From Mucilaginibacter sp. (GTDB lineage: Bacteria; Bacteroidota; Bacteroidia; Sphingobacteriales; Sphingobacteriaceae), in contig JARLHA010000070.1 of the NCBI GenBank assembly GCA_031292485.1, forward strand, positions 124,001 through 188,000: DNA of 64,000 nucleotides. The letters are read 5' to 3'. A program made the translations under genes and the position numbers. Below the pieces are notes generated by a model. The model did no database searches. It was given only the letters and a program-made list of their open reading frames with translations, and had not been told where the DNA came from. Shown here one piece after another: positions 1 to 9,101 of this stretch (positions are counted from its first letter, which is position 1; each line of letters starts with the position of its first letter).

Positions 1-1992
1 AAGCGTGATATTACTGTCTTTCAGCTGGTTTTGATCGAGTTTGTATTTTACAATACGGTCCACCAGGTCGCTGATGGATTTTTCATCAGGTTCTTTTAAT
101 GAACGTGACGCAGCTTCCACTGAGTCGGCGAGCATTAAAACGCCGCCTTCCTTTGAAAAAGGGATTGGCCCAGGATAACGGAAGGTGTTCTCATCAATAA
201 ACTTTTCAGGAAAATTCTTCAAGAACGATTGGTAAAAATAATCCACCCGGGTATCCCCATGGTGGGTTCTGATAAAATCTATAACAATTTCGGGCAGGTT
301 TGCCCTGCGGGCCATCTCAATGCCTTTTTTAACGTGGCCAATAATAATCTGCGCGCTTTCCTGGTATTGCAGTTTATCATGGGGGTTAAAGCCTGAGCTT
401 TGGTTTTCAATAAAATAAAGCGGGTTTTCCATTTTCCCAATATCATGGTATAAGGCTCCTGCCCTAACCAGCAAGGCATTGCCGCCAATGGTATAAATGG
501 CGTTTTCGGCCAGGTTGGCCACTTGCAGGGAGTGCTGAAAGGTGCCGGGAGCTGAAAAAGCCATTTCGCGCAATAACGGCGCGTTGGTGTTGGTTAATTC
601 GATCAGGGTAATATCCGATGTGATAGCAAATACTTTTTCAAAAATATAAATAAGCGGGTAAGCCAGCAGGGTAAGCAGTACGCTAACAACAAATGGCAGG
701 AAATTCATCCAATCGATACTTCTTAAATTACCTTCGCGGATAAGCGAGATCCCGATAAATGCCAGAAAGTAAGTAAATGTAATGATCAGCGCTGAAATGA
801 GGAATTGTTCGCGCCTGATGAGATTTTTGATACTATAGATGGAAACCATGCCTGCAGTAAGCTCAAAATAGGCAAATTCAAAGCTGTTTGGTACAAAAAA
901 GCCAGCTATCAATACCACCAGTAAATGAATGTTTAACGCAAGGCGGGTATCAAACAGGATGCGAATTATAATGGGCACTATACAATAAGGAATATAGTAT
1001 AAATTGGGTAATTCAAATTTTATTGCCGCAGATAAGGTGACGAGCATAGCTGTTACTACCAATAATATTAAACTCACCAGGCGGTTGTCGTCATAAATAT
1101 CTTTCCTGAAAAGGTATAAAAACACCATTAATAAGGTAATAGCGATGGCAACCAGCAATACTTGTCCGAGTAAAACCAGCCGCGGATCGCCGTCGATCCT
1201 TGCATTGTCCTCAAACGCCTTTTTGTAAGATTGTAGTTTCTGGTAGGCCTCATCACTTACCACCGAGCCTTTTGCGATGATCACATCCCCCTTCTGCACC
1301 ATACCACGGGTGATTGAAAGGCCGTCAACGGCTTCTTTCTCCAGCCGGGATGTCAATTTACTATCAAAAGTTAAATTAGGTTGTATCCGGTTACTTAAAA
1401 GATCAATCAAAAAGGCTTTATCAAGATATTTTTTCTGACCAAGGACTTTATCACAATAAACCAACGCCGATTCTTTAGTAAACAGGTCGGCCGTATTTTT
1501 GTCACCCGCAATATTTTTATCAAGAATTGTTACAGGGTAATTTTCCGAATTCTGTTGGTACTTGGGGTCCGGACTATAGATGCCTTTGTCATAAATCAAC
1601 TTAAGCAATTCATCTCCGGCTGACTGATATTCATCTTTTTGCCTTGCTTTCATACTGGATGTATGCCATTTAACCGAGAGATCAGCGTTGAACCCTTCCA
1701 GTTCGCGGTCGCCAATTTCATCATCCAGCTGATAAACGGGAGTTACACTGGAAAGTGCTGCTTTTTCGTCGTTTTGAATTTCCTGAGGCGTTTTTAATAT
1801 GGCGAAGTTATAAGGCGAGATGAGCTCCTTCTGGTTCCAGATCCTCCCTTTTTCAATATCGTAACTAAACTTTGCCTGCTTGGGAAGTGCAATAACGATT
1901 ACGCCAATACTTACCAGCATCATTAAAAACTTAACATTACGGGAGTATTTGCGAAGCACTGCCTTTTGGCGTGATGAAGATAGTTTTGCCAT
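1..1992 (-). CDS. pgpH: 7TM-HD family phosphohydrolase, C-terminus cut by window edge
   Basis: Membrane HD phosphodiesterase of the PgpH family, whose characterised members hydrolyse cyclic di-AMP. The ATG is at 1990-1992 and 664 codons are present; the gene runs off the left edge. In order: a first TM helix (about residues 18-36), a large extracytoplasmic 7TMR-HDED region (to about 300), a block of closely spaced TM helices (about 320-480), then a cytoplasmic HD domain with ALYHDIGKMENP (about 515) and THHGDTRVDYFY (about 574). The metal-binding His and Asp residues are visible. The gene is divergent from the SPFH gene, so the 110-base AT-rich gap holds both promoters. The family call is firm; the c-di-AMP substrate is inferred from the family. 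Confidence 0.9.
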   Translation of the reverse strand, partial: MAKLSSSRQKAVLRKYSRNVKFLMMLVSIGVIVIALPKQAKFSYDIEKGRIWNQKELISPYNFAILKTPQEIQNDEKAALSSVTPVYQLDDEIGDRELEGFNADLSVKWHTSSMKARQKDEYQSAGDELLKLIYDKGIYSPDPKYQQNSENYPVTILDKNIAGDKNTADLFTKESALVYCDKVLGQKKYLDKAFLIDLLSNRIQPNLTFDSKLTSRLEKEAVDGLSITRGMVQKGDVIIAKGSVVSDEAYQKLQSYKKAFEDNARIDGDPRLVLLGQVLLVAIAITLLMVFLYLFRKDIYDDNRLVSLILLVVTAMLVTLSAAIKFELPNLYYIPYCIVPIIIRILFDTRLALNIHLLVVLIAGFFVPNSFEFAYFELTAGMVSIYSIKNLIRREQFLISALIITFTYFLAFIGISLIREGNLRSIDWMNFLPFVVSVLLTLLAYPLIYIFEKVFAITSDITLIELTNTNAPLLREMAFSAPGTFQHSLQVANLAENAIYTIGGNALLVRAGALYHDIGKMENPLYFIENQSSGFNPHDKLQYQESAQIIIGHVKKGIEMARRANLPEIVIDFIRTHHGDTRVDYFYQSFLKNFPEKFIDENTFRYPGPIPFSKEGGVLMLADSVEAASRSLKEPDEKSISDLVDRIVKYKLDQNQLKDSNITL

Positions 1993-2102
1993 CGATGTGT
2001 TTAACCGGCCAAAAATAAGATATTTTTAGGTAAAGTATTTTTTTATTGCTTTTGTAAATAAAATAACGATATCTTTATGATATCATTTTAAAATCAATTA
2101 TC

Positions 2103-2960
2103 ATGGACGCTGAAAAAACAATAAACCCACCCTCCGGTTATGCCGCATTTGCATTATTCTTAATATTACTGGTAGTTACGATTGCTGCACTTGCCTTTGA
2201 ACAAATTGCGGTTGGCGTTATTTGCGGCACTATTGACTTTGTGCTGGTGTTGCCCGGCCTGGTTATCGTAAACCCAAATGAATCAAAAGTATTAACGCTT
2301 TTTGGTAAGTACGTAGGCACGGTAAAACAGGATGGCTTTTTTTGGGTGAACCCCTTTACTGTAAAAAAGAAAATATCCTTGCGTGCATTCAACTTAAATG
2401 GCCAGCAGCTTAAGGTAAACGATAAGGTTGGCAACCCGATTGAAATAGCAGCAGTGATTGTTTGGCAGATAAAAGACACCGCCAATGCGGTTTTCGCTGT
2501 AGAAAATTATTTACAATATGTAAACATCCAAAGTGAAGCTGCTGTAAGGCACCTGGCCAATTCGTTCCCTTATGATAATATAGAAGACGAAAATGCCACC
2601 ATAACCCTGCGCGGCGGAGCCGAACAGGTGAGCGTTTTATTGGAAAAAGAATTAAATGAACGCCTTGACCGTGCCGGGATAGAAGTTTTGGAGGCCAGGA
2701 TCTCGCATCTGGCCTATGCGCCTGAGATTGCGCACACCATGCTGCAAAGGCAACAGGCTTCAGCTATTATTTCTGCCAGGAGGCTGATTGTTGAAGGCGC
2801 GGTTGGTATGGTTGAAATGGCTTTGGCCCGCCTTTCGGAAAAGAATATAGTCAATCTTGACGAGGAACGTAAGGCAGCCATGGTAAGCAACCTGCTGGTT
2901 GTTTTATGCGGCGACAGAAGCGTAAACCCGGTGGTTAATACAGGAACGCTATACCACTAA
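2103..2960 (+). CDS. SPFH/Band 7 domain membrane protein
   Basis: Prohibitin/stomatin-like protein. Residues about 13-55 form a hydrophobic hairpin or two TM helices (AFALFLILLVVTIAALAF, then VLVLPGLVIV). The SPFH core follows (VNPNESKVLTLFGKYVGTV ... EIAAVIVWQIKDTANAVFAV), then a helical C-terminal half (ALNERLDRAGIEVLEARISHLAY-like segment, QRQQASAIISARRLIVEGA) typical of SPFH oligomers. 285 aa is normal for the family. Such proteins build membrane microdomain rings or scaffold proteases. The next gene, an Arc-like ribbon-helix-helix protein, starts 6 bases after the stop, so the two are probably cotranscribed. The exact role is unknown. Confidence 0.88.
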   Translation: MDAEKTINPPSGYAAFALFLILLVVTIAALAFEQIAVGVICGTIDFVLVLPGLVIVNPNESKVLTLFGKYVGTVKQDGFFWVNPFTVKKKISLRAFNLNGQQLKVNDKVGNPIEIAAVIVWQIKDTANAVFAVENYLQYVNIQSEAAVRHLANSFPYDNIEDENATITLRGGAEQVSVLLEKELNERLDRAGIEVLEARISHLAYAPEIAHTMLQRQQASAIISARRLIVEGAVGMVEMALARLSEKNIVNLDEERKAAMVSNLLVVLCGDRSVNPVVNTGTLYH

Positions 2961-2966
2961 GGAGTA

Positions 2967-3134
2967 ATGGCTGAAAAAAAAGCATTTATATTACGTATTA
3001 ATCCGGATATCTTAAAGGAGATCGAAACCTGGGCCGGAGATGAATTCAGGAGCACCAATGGCCAGATAGAGTACCTGCTGCAACAAGCTTTACTTGCGCG
3101 GAAGAAATACAAAAGCAAGAAAAAAGATTCGTAG
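2967..3134 (+). CDS. Arc-like ribbon-helix-helix small protein
   Basis: 55-aa protein whose ATG lies six bases after the SPFH stop, with GGAG of the intergenic spacer as ribosome binding site. It begins MAEKKAFILRINPDILKEIE, a beta strand with alternating pattern followed by a helix, as in Arc/MetJ ribbon-helix-helix proteins; then STNGQIEYLLQQALLARKK, the second helix, and a basic tail. Proteins of this type usually bind DNA as dimers, and may autoregulate the SPFH operon (inference). The TAG stop at 3132-3134 is supplied by the left arm of an inverted repeat that starts at 3131, so the last codons abut a mobile-looking element. Confidence 0.8.
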   Translation: MAEKKAFILRINPDILKEIETWAGDEFRSTNGQIEYLLQQALLARKKYKSKKKDS

Positions 3135-3203
3135 AGACGCAATACTTTGCGTCTCGTTTGGCAAATTCAGCAAAAACAGAGACGCAAAGTATTGCGCCTC
3201 TAC
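3131..3203. repeat. GTAGAGACGC-type inverted repeat, copy A
   Basis: Left arm 3131-3155 (GTAGAGACGCAATACTTTGC followed by GTCTC) and right arm 3179-3203 are reverse complements with one mismatch, separated by 23 bases. Each arm can also fold on itself (GAGACGCAA / TTGCGTCTC). Two further copies lie at 47948-48031 and 61908-62010. The left arm supplies the stop codon of the preceding gene. It may act as a terminator or be a non-autonomous mobile palindrome. Confidence 0.85.
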
Positions 3204-3226
3204 GTGTATCCGTCGCATAAAAAAAC

Positions 3227-3234
3227 TAACTTTG
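3227..3234 (+). promoter_or_regulatory. Putative Bacteroidota -7 box for the thiolase gene
   Basis: TAACTTTG matches the Bacteroidota -7 consensus TAnnTTTG and lies 22 bases before the ATG of the thiolase gene. No clear -33 TTG was found because the upstream bases belong to the inverted repeat, so this is only moderately supported. Confidence 0.4.
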
Positions 3235-3256
3235 CGTTTCCAATTTAACATCATAT

Positions 3257-4435
3257 ATGAGAGACGTAGTTATCGTTGCTGCCACCCGTACCCCTATCGG
3301 TAGTTTTGGCGGCAGTTTGGCCAGTTTAGCTGCCCCCCAATTAGGCGCTATTGTTATAAAATCCGCAGTTGAAAAAGCCGGCCTGAAGCCGGAACAAATA
3401 CAAGAGGTTTATATGGGCAATGTGCTGTCTGCCAATATTGGCCAGGCGCCTGCAACCCAGGCAGCTATATTTGCCGGCCTTCCCTATTTACCTGCAACAA
3501 CTATAAATAAAGTGTGCGCTTCGGGCATGAAAGCGATTATGCTGGCAGCGCAAAGTATTTCACTGGGGCAAAATGATATAGTAATTGCCGGAGGCATGGA
3601 AAGTATGAGCAATGTTCCCTACTATCTTGATAAAGCCCGTAACGGATACAGGCTTGGTAACGGGCAACTAACAGACGGCCTGATAAAAGATGGCCTATGG
3701 GATGTTTATAATGATTACCATATGGGTATGGCGGCTGAACTTTGCGCAGCTGATTGTGATGTTAGCCGCGAAGACCAGGACGCCTTCGCCATTGAATCGT
3801 ATAAAAGGGCGCAGGCTTCACAAAAAGAGGGCAAATTTAAGGAAGAGATCACTCCAGTCGAACTAAAAGATAAAAAAGGCGGGATAACTTTATTTGGAGA
3901 TGATGAAGAGCCTGCGGCCGTAAAATTTGATAAGATCCCATCATTAAAACCGGTTTTTAAAAAAGATGGAACCGTAACTGCGGCCAACGCCTCAACCCTG
4001 AATGACGGCGCCGCCGCGCTGGTATTAATGAGTGCAGAAAAAGCAGCAGAAATGGGTATAAAACCGCTCGCAAAAATTATTTCCTATGCTGATGCCCAGC
4101 AAGCGCCTGAATGGTTTACTACTGCTCCGTCAAAAGCTATTCCGTTAGCGCTGCACCGGGCAGGTTTATCGTCAGGTCAAATCGACTATTTCGAAATCAA
4201 CGAAGCATTTTCGGTAGTTTCTATCGCCAATAACCGTTTACTGGAGCTTGATCCGGCAAAGGTAAATGTGAATGGAGGCGCAGTTGCATTGGGCCATCCG
4301 CTGGGCGCATCCGGTGCCAGGATCATCGTAACATTACTGCATGTACTGCAACAAAACAATGGAAAATTCGGAGCTGCAGGAATTTGTAACGGCGGCGGCG
4401 GCGCCAGTGCAATGGTTATTGAAAATTTGCGTTAA
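3257..4435 (+). CDS. Acetyl-CoA C-acetyltransferase (thiolase)
   Basis: Thiolase II that condenses two acetyl-CoA to acetoacetyl-CoA or cleaves the product (AtoB/PhaA type). 392 aa is the standard length. The nucleophilic cysteine is C87 in INKVCASGMKAI; the GHP motif H347 lies in VALGHPLGASGARI and the second active-site cysteine C377 in ICNGGGGASAM. The NEAF motif (YFEINEAFSVV) is also present. The gene has its own -7 box and is followed eight bases later by a secreted protein of unknown function. No other ketone or PHB gene is nearby, so the direction of the reaction is not indicated. Confidence 0.95.
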   Translation: MRDVVIVAATRTPIGSFGGSLASLAAPQLGAIVIKSAVEKAGLKPEQIQEVYMGNVLSANIGQAPATQAAIFAGLPYLPATTINKVCASGMKAIMLAAQSISLGQNDIVIAGGMESMSNVPYYLDKARNGYRLGNGQLTDGLIKDGLWDVYNDYHMGMAAELCAADCDVSREDQDAFAIESYKRAQASQKEGKFKEEITPVELKDKKGGITLFGDDEEPAAVKFDKIPSLKPVFKKDGTVTAANASTLNDGAAALVLMSAEKAAEMGIKPLAKIISYADAQQAPEWFTTAPSKAIPLALHRAGLSSGQIDYFEINEAFSVVSIANNRLLELDPAKVNVNGGAVALGHPLGASGARIIVTLLHVLQQNNGKFGAAGICNGGGGASAMVIENLR

Positions 4436-4443
4436 TTAGTGTA

Positions 4444-5358
4444 ATGAAAAAAATATTTATACCCCTTTTATTATTAGCGGCATTACCCTCTTTAATTTTT
4501 GCGCAGCATTCTGATGAAACCATTAATTTAAAACATTTAAGGGCGTATGAAGATACGCTGATTACCCTGGGCAAACACTTTGTAAATGATACAGAGGAGA
4601 TGGACCGCCGGAATGCCAACTATACCTTCATCAAAACGATGGTGAACGCACTAAAGGTTCCCAATTCATTTCTTTACCCTTTTGATTCTGTAAAAACAGT
4701 CAGTATTATTAACTCGCCTGATAACCGGTTCCGCATCATCAGCTGGCCGGTTGAAACTGCTGATGGCAGTTACCGTTTTTACGGAACGATCCAGATAAAC
4801 ACCGGGGGTAATTTATTGATGTACCCTTTAAATGACGACACGCCCGACCTGAAACACCCGGAGGATTCCGTGACGGATAATCATAAATGGTATGGGGCCG
4901 AATATTACCGCATCATACCCATCTATACCCCAAAACTGTATTACGTGTTGCTTGGATGGAAAGGCAACAATGTAAAATCAACCAAAAGAGTGATCGAGGT
5001 ACTTTCATTCAAGGACCAGAAGCCTGTTTTGGGAATGCCTGTTTTTGACGGCAACGGAAAAACCCGCAAAAGGGTGGTTTTTGAATATACCCGCCAGGCG
5101 TCATTGCTTTTGCAATATGTGCCTGAACAAAACCTGATCGTTTTTGACCACCTGGCTCCTCCTGACCCTAAAATGAAAGACCAGCACGACTCCTATGGGC
5201 CGGATATGACCTATGACGGCTATAAGGAAAAGAATGGCCGTTGGGTTTTTGTTGACAATCTTGACATGAGAAATGTGCCAAGTGCGCATGACGCTGAATA
5301 TAACGACCCTAAAAAACAGGCCGAAACAGATAAAGCAACACCACAGAAGAAGGACTAA
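4444..5358 (+). CDS. Secreted protein of unknown function
   Basis: 304 aa with a clear Sec signal peptide (KKIFIPLLLLAALPSLIFAQ, cleavage near residue 21). The mature part is soluble-looking, rich in aromatic residues and Lys, with repeated beta-strand patterns (GTIQINTGGNLLMYPL; YRIIPIYTPKLYYVLLGWKG; KRVVFEYTRQASLLLQYV) suggesting a beta-rich fold. The tail is charged (KQAETDKATPQKKD). I do not recognise a named domain. It starts 8 bases after the thiolase stop and is probably cotranscribed, but no functional link is evident. Location is likely the periplasm. Confidence 0.8.
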   Translation: MKKIFIPLLLLAALPSLIFAQHSDETINLKHLRAYEDTLITLGKHFVNDTEEMDRRNANYTFIKTMVNALKVPNSFLYPFDSVKTVSIINSPDNRFRIISWPVETADGSYRFYGTIQINTGGNLLMYPLNDDTPDLKHPEDSVTDNHKWYGAEYYRIIPIYTPKLYYVLLGWKGNNVKSTKRVIEVLSFKDQKPVLGMPVFDGNGKTRKRVVFEYTRQASLLLQYVPEQNLIVFDHLAPPDPKMKDQHDSYGPDMTYDGYKEKNGRWVFVDNLDMRNVPSAHDAEYNDPKKQAETDKATPQKKD

Positions 5359-5551
5359 AGCAACCCGAATTACAGGAAACCCGGCGAATGTATCAAGCAT
5401 CTAAGCGCCAACAATTTAATATCCCAATTACACATTGACTATTATGATAAATGCCAAACATTTGCACGTCCTTTTAAAAGGCTGTCAGAATTTAATTTTG
5501 ATTTACGGGAATTGTAGTATTTTAGTCAAATTATTTAACTGACCTCAATTT

Positions 5552-7045
5552 ATGTCTGAAACAACTTTGGCAGCTGACGCTGTCCCAAAAAAATCCAGGT
5601 TTCCCAAAGCTGTCCCCTTTATTATTGGTAACGAAGCTGCTGAGCGTTTCAGCTTTTACGGGATGCGCTCCATACTCACACTTTTTTTGGTAAAACAGTT
5701 TTTTAACCCTACTGGCAGTGCAGCTTTATCCCAGCAAGCCGATGCACACGCTAATAAGCTAAATCACCTTTTTGTAATGGTGGCTTATGCGCTGCCATTT
5801 GTAGGCGGCATGGTGGCCGATTGGTTTACCGGCAAATACAAGCTCATATTATATATCTCGATGGTATATTGCCTGGGACATCTTTTATTATCAATGTTCG
5901 ATGCCAGCCTCGGCGGTTTTGAAATCGGTATGCTCGTAGTTGCTATTGGCGCCGGTGGTATAAAATCCTGCGTTTCAGCCAATGTAGGCGACCAGTTTGA
6001 CGCCGGCAACCAGGATCTGCTTTCAAAGGTCTACGGCTGGTTCTATTTTAGCATCAATGCCGGCTCTATGATAGCAACTGTTGCCATCCCATGGACTTAC
6101 GACAACATTGGCCCAAAATGGGCTTTTGGTATTCCGGGCATATTAATGGCGCTTGCCACCCTGATTTTTTTTATGGGCCGCAAAAGATATGTAAAAGTAC
6201 CACCACAAGGCGTTAACCGCAATAACCTGGTATTTATAACATTTTATGCATTAACCCACACGGGGCAACGCAAACCAGGCGAATCGTTACTTGACGTTGC
6301 CAAAGGCCCGTTCGATCCTGAAAAGGTAGAAGGCATGAAAGCGGTTTACCGCGTAATAGCCGTATTCTTTTTCGCCCTGGCATTTTGGGCCGTATGGGAC
6401 CAGTGCCTTTCGGAGTGGGTTTTATATGCCGATAAAATGGACCGGGTTATCAATCTTGGCTTTACCAAATTCACAATACTTGCCGGGCAGGTATCAACCG
6501 TTAATACAGTATTCTTATTATTATTCATCCCTATATTTAACTACTGGGTGTATCCTGCTTTGGATAAAATGGGATTAAAAACAACACCATTAAGAAGATT
6601 AGGAGCGGGTTTAATATTAACTGCACTTTCATTTGTGATTATAGCTTTAATACATATCAGCATTGATCATGGAGGCGCGCCCTCTATTTGGTGGCAGGTG
6701 TTTGCTTATATGATTCTTTCAGCAGCGGAGGTTTTGGTGTCAATTACCGGCCTGGAATATGCTTACACCCATTCACCAAAATCAATGAAAAGCACCATGA
6801 CGGGCATCTGGTTCCTAGTAGTATCGTTTGGCAATTTGATTACCGCCAGTGTTAACGGCCTGATAGAAGATGGCGGGTGGTGGGCGCATAATCTTAAAGG
6901 CGCAAACTACGAGTGGTTCTTCGTGATATTTATTATGGTGTTTGTGGTGGTATTTATGTTTGTATCGCCGCGGCTTAAGGAACGCAACTACATTACCGAC
7001 CCTTATGTTGAAAACCAGGTAATTGCAGATACCAACAATTTATAG
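5552..7045 (+). CDS. POT/PTR family peptide:H+ symporter
   Basis: Proton-coupled oligopeptide transporter of the inner membrane. The family signature ExxERF is in GNEAAERFSFYGMRSIL near residues 27-43, and the PTR2 motif FYFSINAGSMIA is near residue 165-176. 497 aa and about 12-14 TM helices fit the family; the charged loop between the two halves (PGESLLDVAKGPFDPEKVEG) is as usual. It stands alone between a gap and a strong terminator. Substrates are likely di- and tripeptides (from the family). Confidence 0.93.
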   Translation: MSETTLAADAVPKKSRFPKAVPFIIGNEAAERFSFYGMRSILTLFLVKQFFNPTGSAALSQQADAHANKLNHLFVMVAYALPFVGGMVADWFTGKYKLILYISMVYCLGHLLLSMFDASLGGFEIGMLVVAIGAGGIKSCVSANVGDQFDAGNQDLLSKVYGWFYFSINAGSMIATVAIPWTYDNIGPKWAFGIPGILMALATLIFFMGRKRYVKVPPQGVNRNNLVFITFYALTHTGQRKPGESLLDVAKGPFDPEKVEGMKAVYRVIAVFFFALAFWAVWDQCLSEWVLYADKMDRVINLGFTKFTILAGQVSTVNTVFLLLFIPIFNYWVYPALDKMGLKTTPLRRLGAGLILTALSFVIIALIHISIDHGGAPSIWWQVFAYMILSAAEVLVSITGLEYAYTHSPKSMKSTMTGIWFLVVSFGNLITASVNGLIEDGGWWAHNLKGANYEWFFVIFIMVFVVVFMFVSPRLKERNYITDPYVENQVIADTNNL

Positions 7046-7062
7046 CTAATTCTGTCGTTAAC

Positions 7063-7101
7063 AAAAAAGCAGTTTAGTAACAATTACTTTACTGCTTTTT
7101 T
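7063..7101 (+). terminator. Rho-independent terminator after the peptide transporter
   Basis: AAAAAAGCAGT...AGTAA pairs across a CAA loop with TTACT...ACTGCTTTTTT, 18 bases after the transporter stop, with two internal mismatches and a T-run on both strands. Confidence 0.8.
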
Positions 7102-7126
7102 ATTTTAAATGCAGGTTAAAATAAAT

Positions 7127-7134
7127 TATTTTTG
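7127..7134 (+). promoter_or_regulatory. Putative -7 box for the glycosyltransferase gene
   Basis: TATTTTTG matches TAnnTTTG and lies 27 bases before the GTG start codon, directly after the preceding terminator. The -33 element is not clear. Confidence 0.4.
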
Positions 7135-7161
7135 CCGCCTGTTTACTCCAATTTAATATAA

Positions 7162-7893
7162 GTGCCGGATAGCATCGTAATTATACCAACCTACAACGAG
7201 AAAGAAAATATCGAACGGATGATCCGTAAAGTATTCTCACTTCCTCATGATTTTCATGTACTTGTCATCGACGACGGATCGCCTGATGGCACCCAGAACA
7301 TTGTTAAACAATTACAGAATGAATACACCGGGCGGCTCTTTATAGAGGAACGGGCAGGCAAACAGGGCTTGGGAACTGCGTACATTCATGGGTTCAAATG
7401 GGCCATCGCCAGGCAGTATGATTATATTTTTGAGATGGACGCCGATTTTTCTCATAACCCGGATGATCTGCTAAAATTATACGAAGCCTGTACCCAGGGT
7501 GCCGATGCTGCCATTGGCTCCCGTTATATCAATGGGGTTAATGTAGTTAACTGGCCTATGAGCCGGGTTTTAATGAGCTATTTTGCATCTGTATACGTGC
7601 GTTTTATTACCGGAATTGATATACAGGACGCTACGGCCGGTTTTATGTGTTATAAACGCAAGGTTTTGGAAACGATCAATCTTGACAAAGTTAAATTTGT
7701 AGGCTATGCGTTCCAGATCGAAATGAAATACACCACTATCAAGCATGGCTTTAAACTGGTTGAAGTGCCTATTATATTTACCGACCGCACCCTGGGCACC
7801 TCAAAAATGTCGACAAGTATTTTCAGGGAAGCCTTTTTTGGCGTGATCCAGATGAGGATAAATGCGATTTTCAGAAAGTATCCTGAGGGCTGA
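7162..7893 (+). CDS. Polyprenol monophosphomannose synthase-like GT2 glycosyltransferase
   Basis: DPM1-like GT2 enzyme that transfers a sugar from a nucleotide donor to polyprenyl phosphate on the cytoplasmic face. Seen: VIIPTYNEKENIERMI at the N-terminus, VLVIDDGSPDGTQ, the metal-binding EMDADFSHNPDDL (near residue 92), and GSRYINGVNVVNWPMSR as in DPM1. No C-terminal TM segment, so this is the soluble 243-aa form. It starts with GTG at 7162; no in-frame ATG precedes it. The TGA stop is the first part of an imperfect palindrome that fills the gap to ruvB. Whether the sugar is mannose is inferred from similarity. Confidence 0.88.
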   Translation: MPDSIVIIPTYNEKENIERMIRKVFSLPHDFHVLVIDDGSPDGTQNIVKQLQNEYTGRLFIEERAGKQGLGTAYIHGFKWAIARQYDYIFEMDADFSHNPDDLLKLYEACTQGADAAIGSRYINGVNVVNWPMSRVLMSYFASVYVRFITGIDIQDATAGFMCYKRKVLETINLDKVKFVGYAFQIEMKYTTIKHGFKLVEVPIIFTDRTLGTSKMSTSIFREAFFGVIQMRINAIFRKYPEG

Positions 7894-8014
7894 TTTCGGA
7901 TTTCGGAATTACGATTTCGGAATTTTAACGCAAACTAAATTACATTTGACTAAATTCGAAATCGGAAATTTGAATTAAGAATAAATCCGAAATTGAACAT
8001 CCGAAATCCGAAAT
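7891..8014. repeat. TTTCGGA word-repeat palindrome between the GT2 gene and ruvB
   Basis: The left arm repeats the word TTTCGGA (TGATTTCGGATTTCGGAATT, then GATTTCGGAATTTT); the right arm (7952-8014) repeats its reverse complement and ends CATCCGAAATCCGAAAT. The TGA stop of the glycosyltransferase is the first three bases. The core contains TACATTTG at 7941-7948, a possible -7 box for ruvB. Confidence 0.75.
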
Positions 8015-8022
8015 AACAACGC

Positions 8023-9045
8023 ATGAATGAGCATCTTGATCCTGACCGCGAACGCCTCTCTCCTGCCGAACGTGATATTGAAAAAGTTTTACGTCCGCAG
8101 GCGTTTGAAGATTTTACCGGTCAGCATAAAATATTAGCCAATTTAAAAATATTTGTACAGGCGGCCCGCCAACGCGGCGAGGCACTGGACCATGTGCTGC
8201 TGCATGGCCCTCCGGGTTTAGGTAAAACTACCCTATCGTATATCATAGCCAATGAGATGGGCGTTGGCATTAAAATTACTTCAGGTCCTGTATTAGACAA
8301 ACCGGGTGACCTTGCAGGCTTACTTACCAACCTGGAAACCGGGGATATTTTATTTATAGACGAGATCCACCGTTTAAGCCCCCTGGTTGAAGAGTACCTG
8401 TACTCAGCAATGGAGGACTTTAAGATTGATATTATGCTTGAAAGCGGCCCGAACGCCCGCTCGGTACAAATCTCGCTCAATCCCTTCACTTTAGTTGGCG
8501 CAACAACGCGTTCCGGCTTATTGACAGCCCCGTTACGGGCCAGGTTTGGCATCAATTCACGATTGGAGTATTACGACGCCAAATTATTAACTACCATCGT
8601 ACTACGCTCATCATCTATTTTAAAAACACCGATCACAGACGAAGGCGCCTATGAAATTGCACGACGCAGCCGCGGTACCCCGCGTATCGCCAATGCTTTA
8701 TTGCGCCGTACGCGCGATTTCGCCCAGATAAAAGGCGACGGCAATATTGATACCGCTATTGCCAAATATGCGCTGAATGCGCTGAATGTGGATGAGCACG
8801 GGCTGGATGAAATGGATAATAAAATCCTGACCACGATAATTGACAAATTTAAAGGCGGCCCTGTCGGCTTAAAAACTATTGCTACGGCAGTAGGTGAAGA
8901 CGAAGGTACCATCGAAGAAGTTTACGAACCATTTTTAATACAGGAAGGCTTTTTGATGCGTACTGCCCGCGGTCGTGAAGTCACTGAATTAGCTTACAAG
9001 CATTTAGGAAAAATTAAGCTGGGAAGTAACCCGTCGTTATTTTAA
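8023..9045 (+). CDS. ruvB: Holliday junction branch migration DNA helicase RuvB
   Basis: AAA+ motor of the RuvABC complex that drives branch migration at Holliday junctions. 340 aa as usual. Walker A GPPGLGKT (62-69), Walker B with DEIH (113-116), sensor motif GATTRSG (about 159-165), followed by the small AAA lid and the C-terminal winged helix (FLIQEGFLMRTARGREVTE). No ruvA or ruvC in the window, as is common in Bacteroidota where they are dispersed. The upstream palindrome cassette leaves only eight bases to the ATG. Confidence 0.97.
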   Translation: MNEHLDPDRERLSPAERDIEKVLRPQAFEDFTGQHKILANLKIFVQAARQRGEALDHVLLHGPPGLGKTTLSYIIANEMGVGIKITSGPVLDKPGDLAGLLTNLETGDILFIDEIHRLSPLVEEYLYSAMEDFKIDIMLESGPNARSVQISLNPFTLVGATTRSGLLTAPLRARFGINSRLEYYDAKLLTTIVLRSSSILKTPITDEGAYEIARRSRGTPRIANALLRRTRDFAQIKGDGNIDTAIAKYALNALNVDEHGLDEMDNKILTTIIDKFKGGPVGLKTIATAVGEDEGTIEEVYEPFLIQEGFLMRTARGREVTELAYKHLGKIKLGSNPSLF

Positions 9046-9101
9046 TCATATCAAAGCCATTGCGAAGTGGCCCAAAATCAATTTTAATATTTTATTATTC
9101 A

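Noticed and set aside
9060..9101. Upstream TTG start for the GH92 gene
   Set aside because: The ATG at 9102 starts a proper signal peptide directly; the 14 extra residues have no family support.
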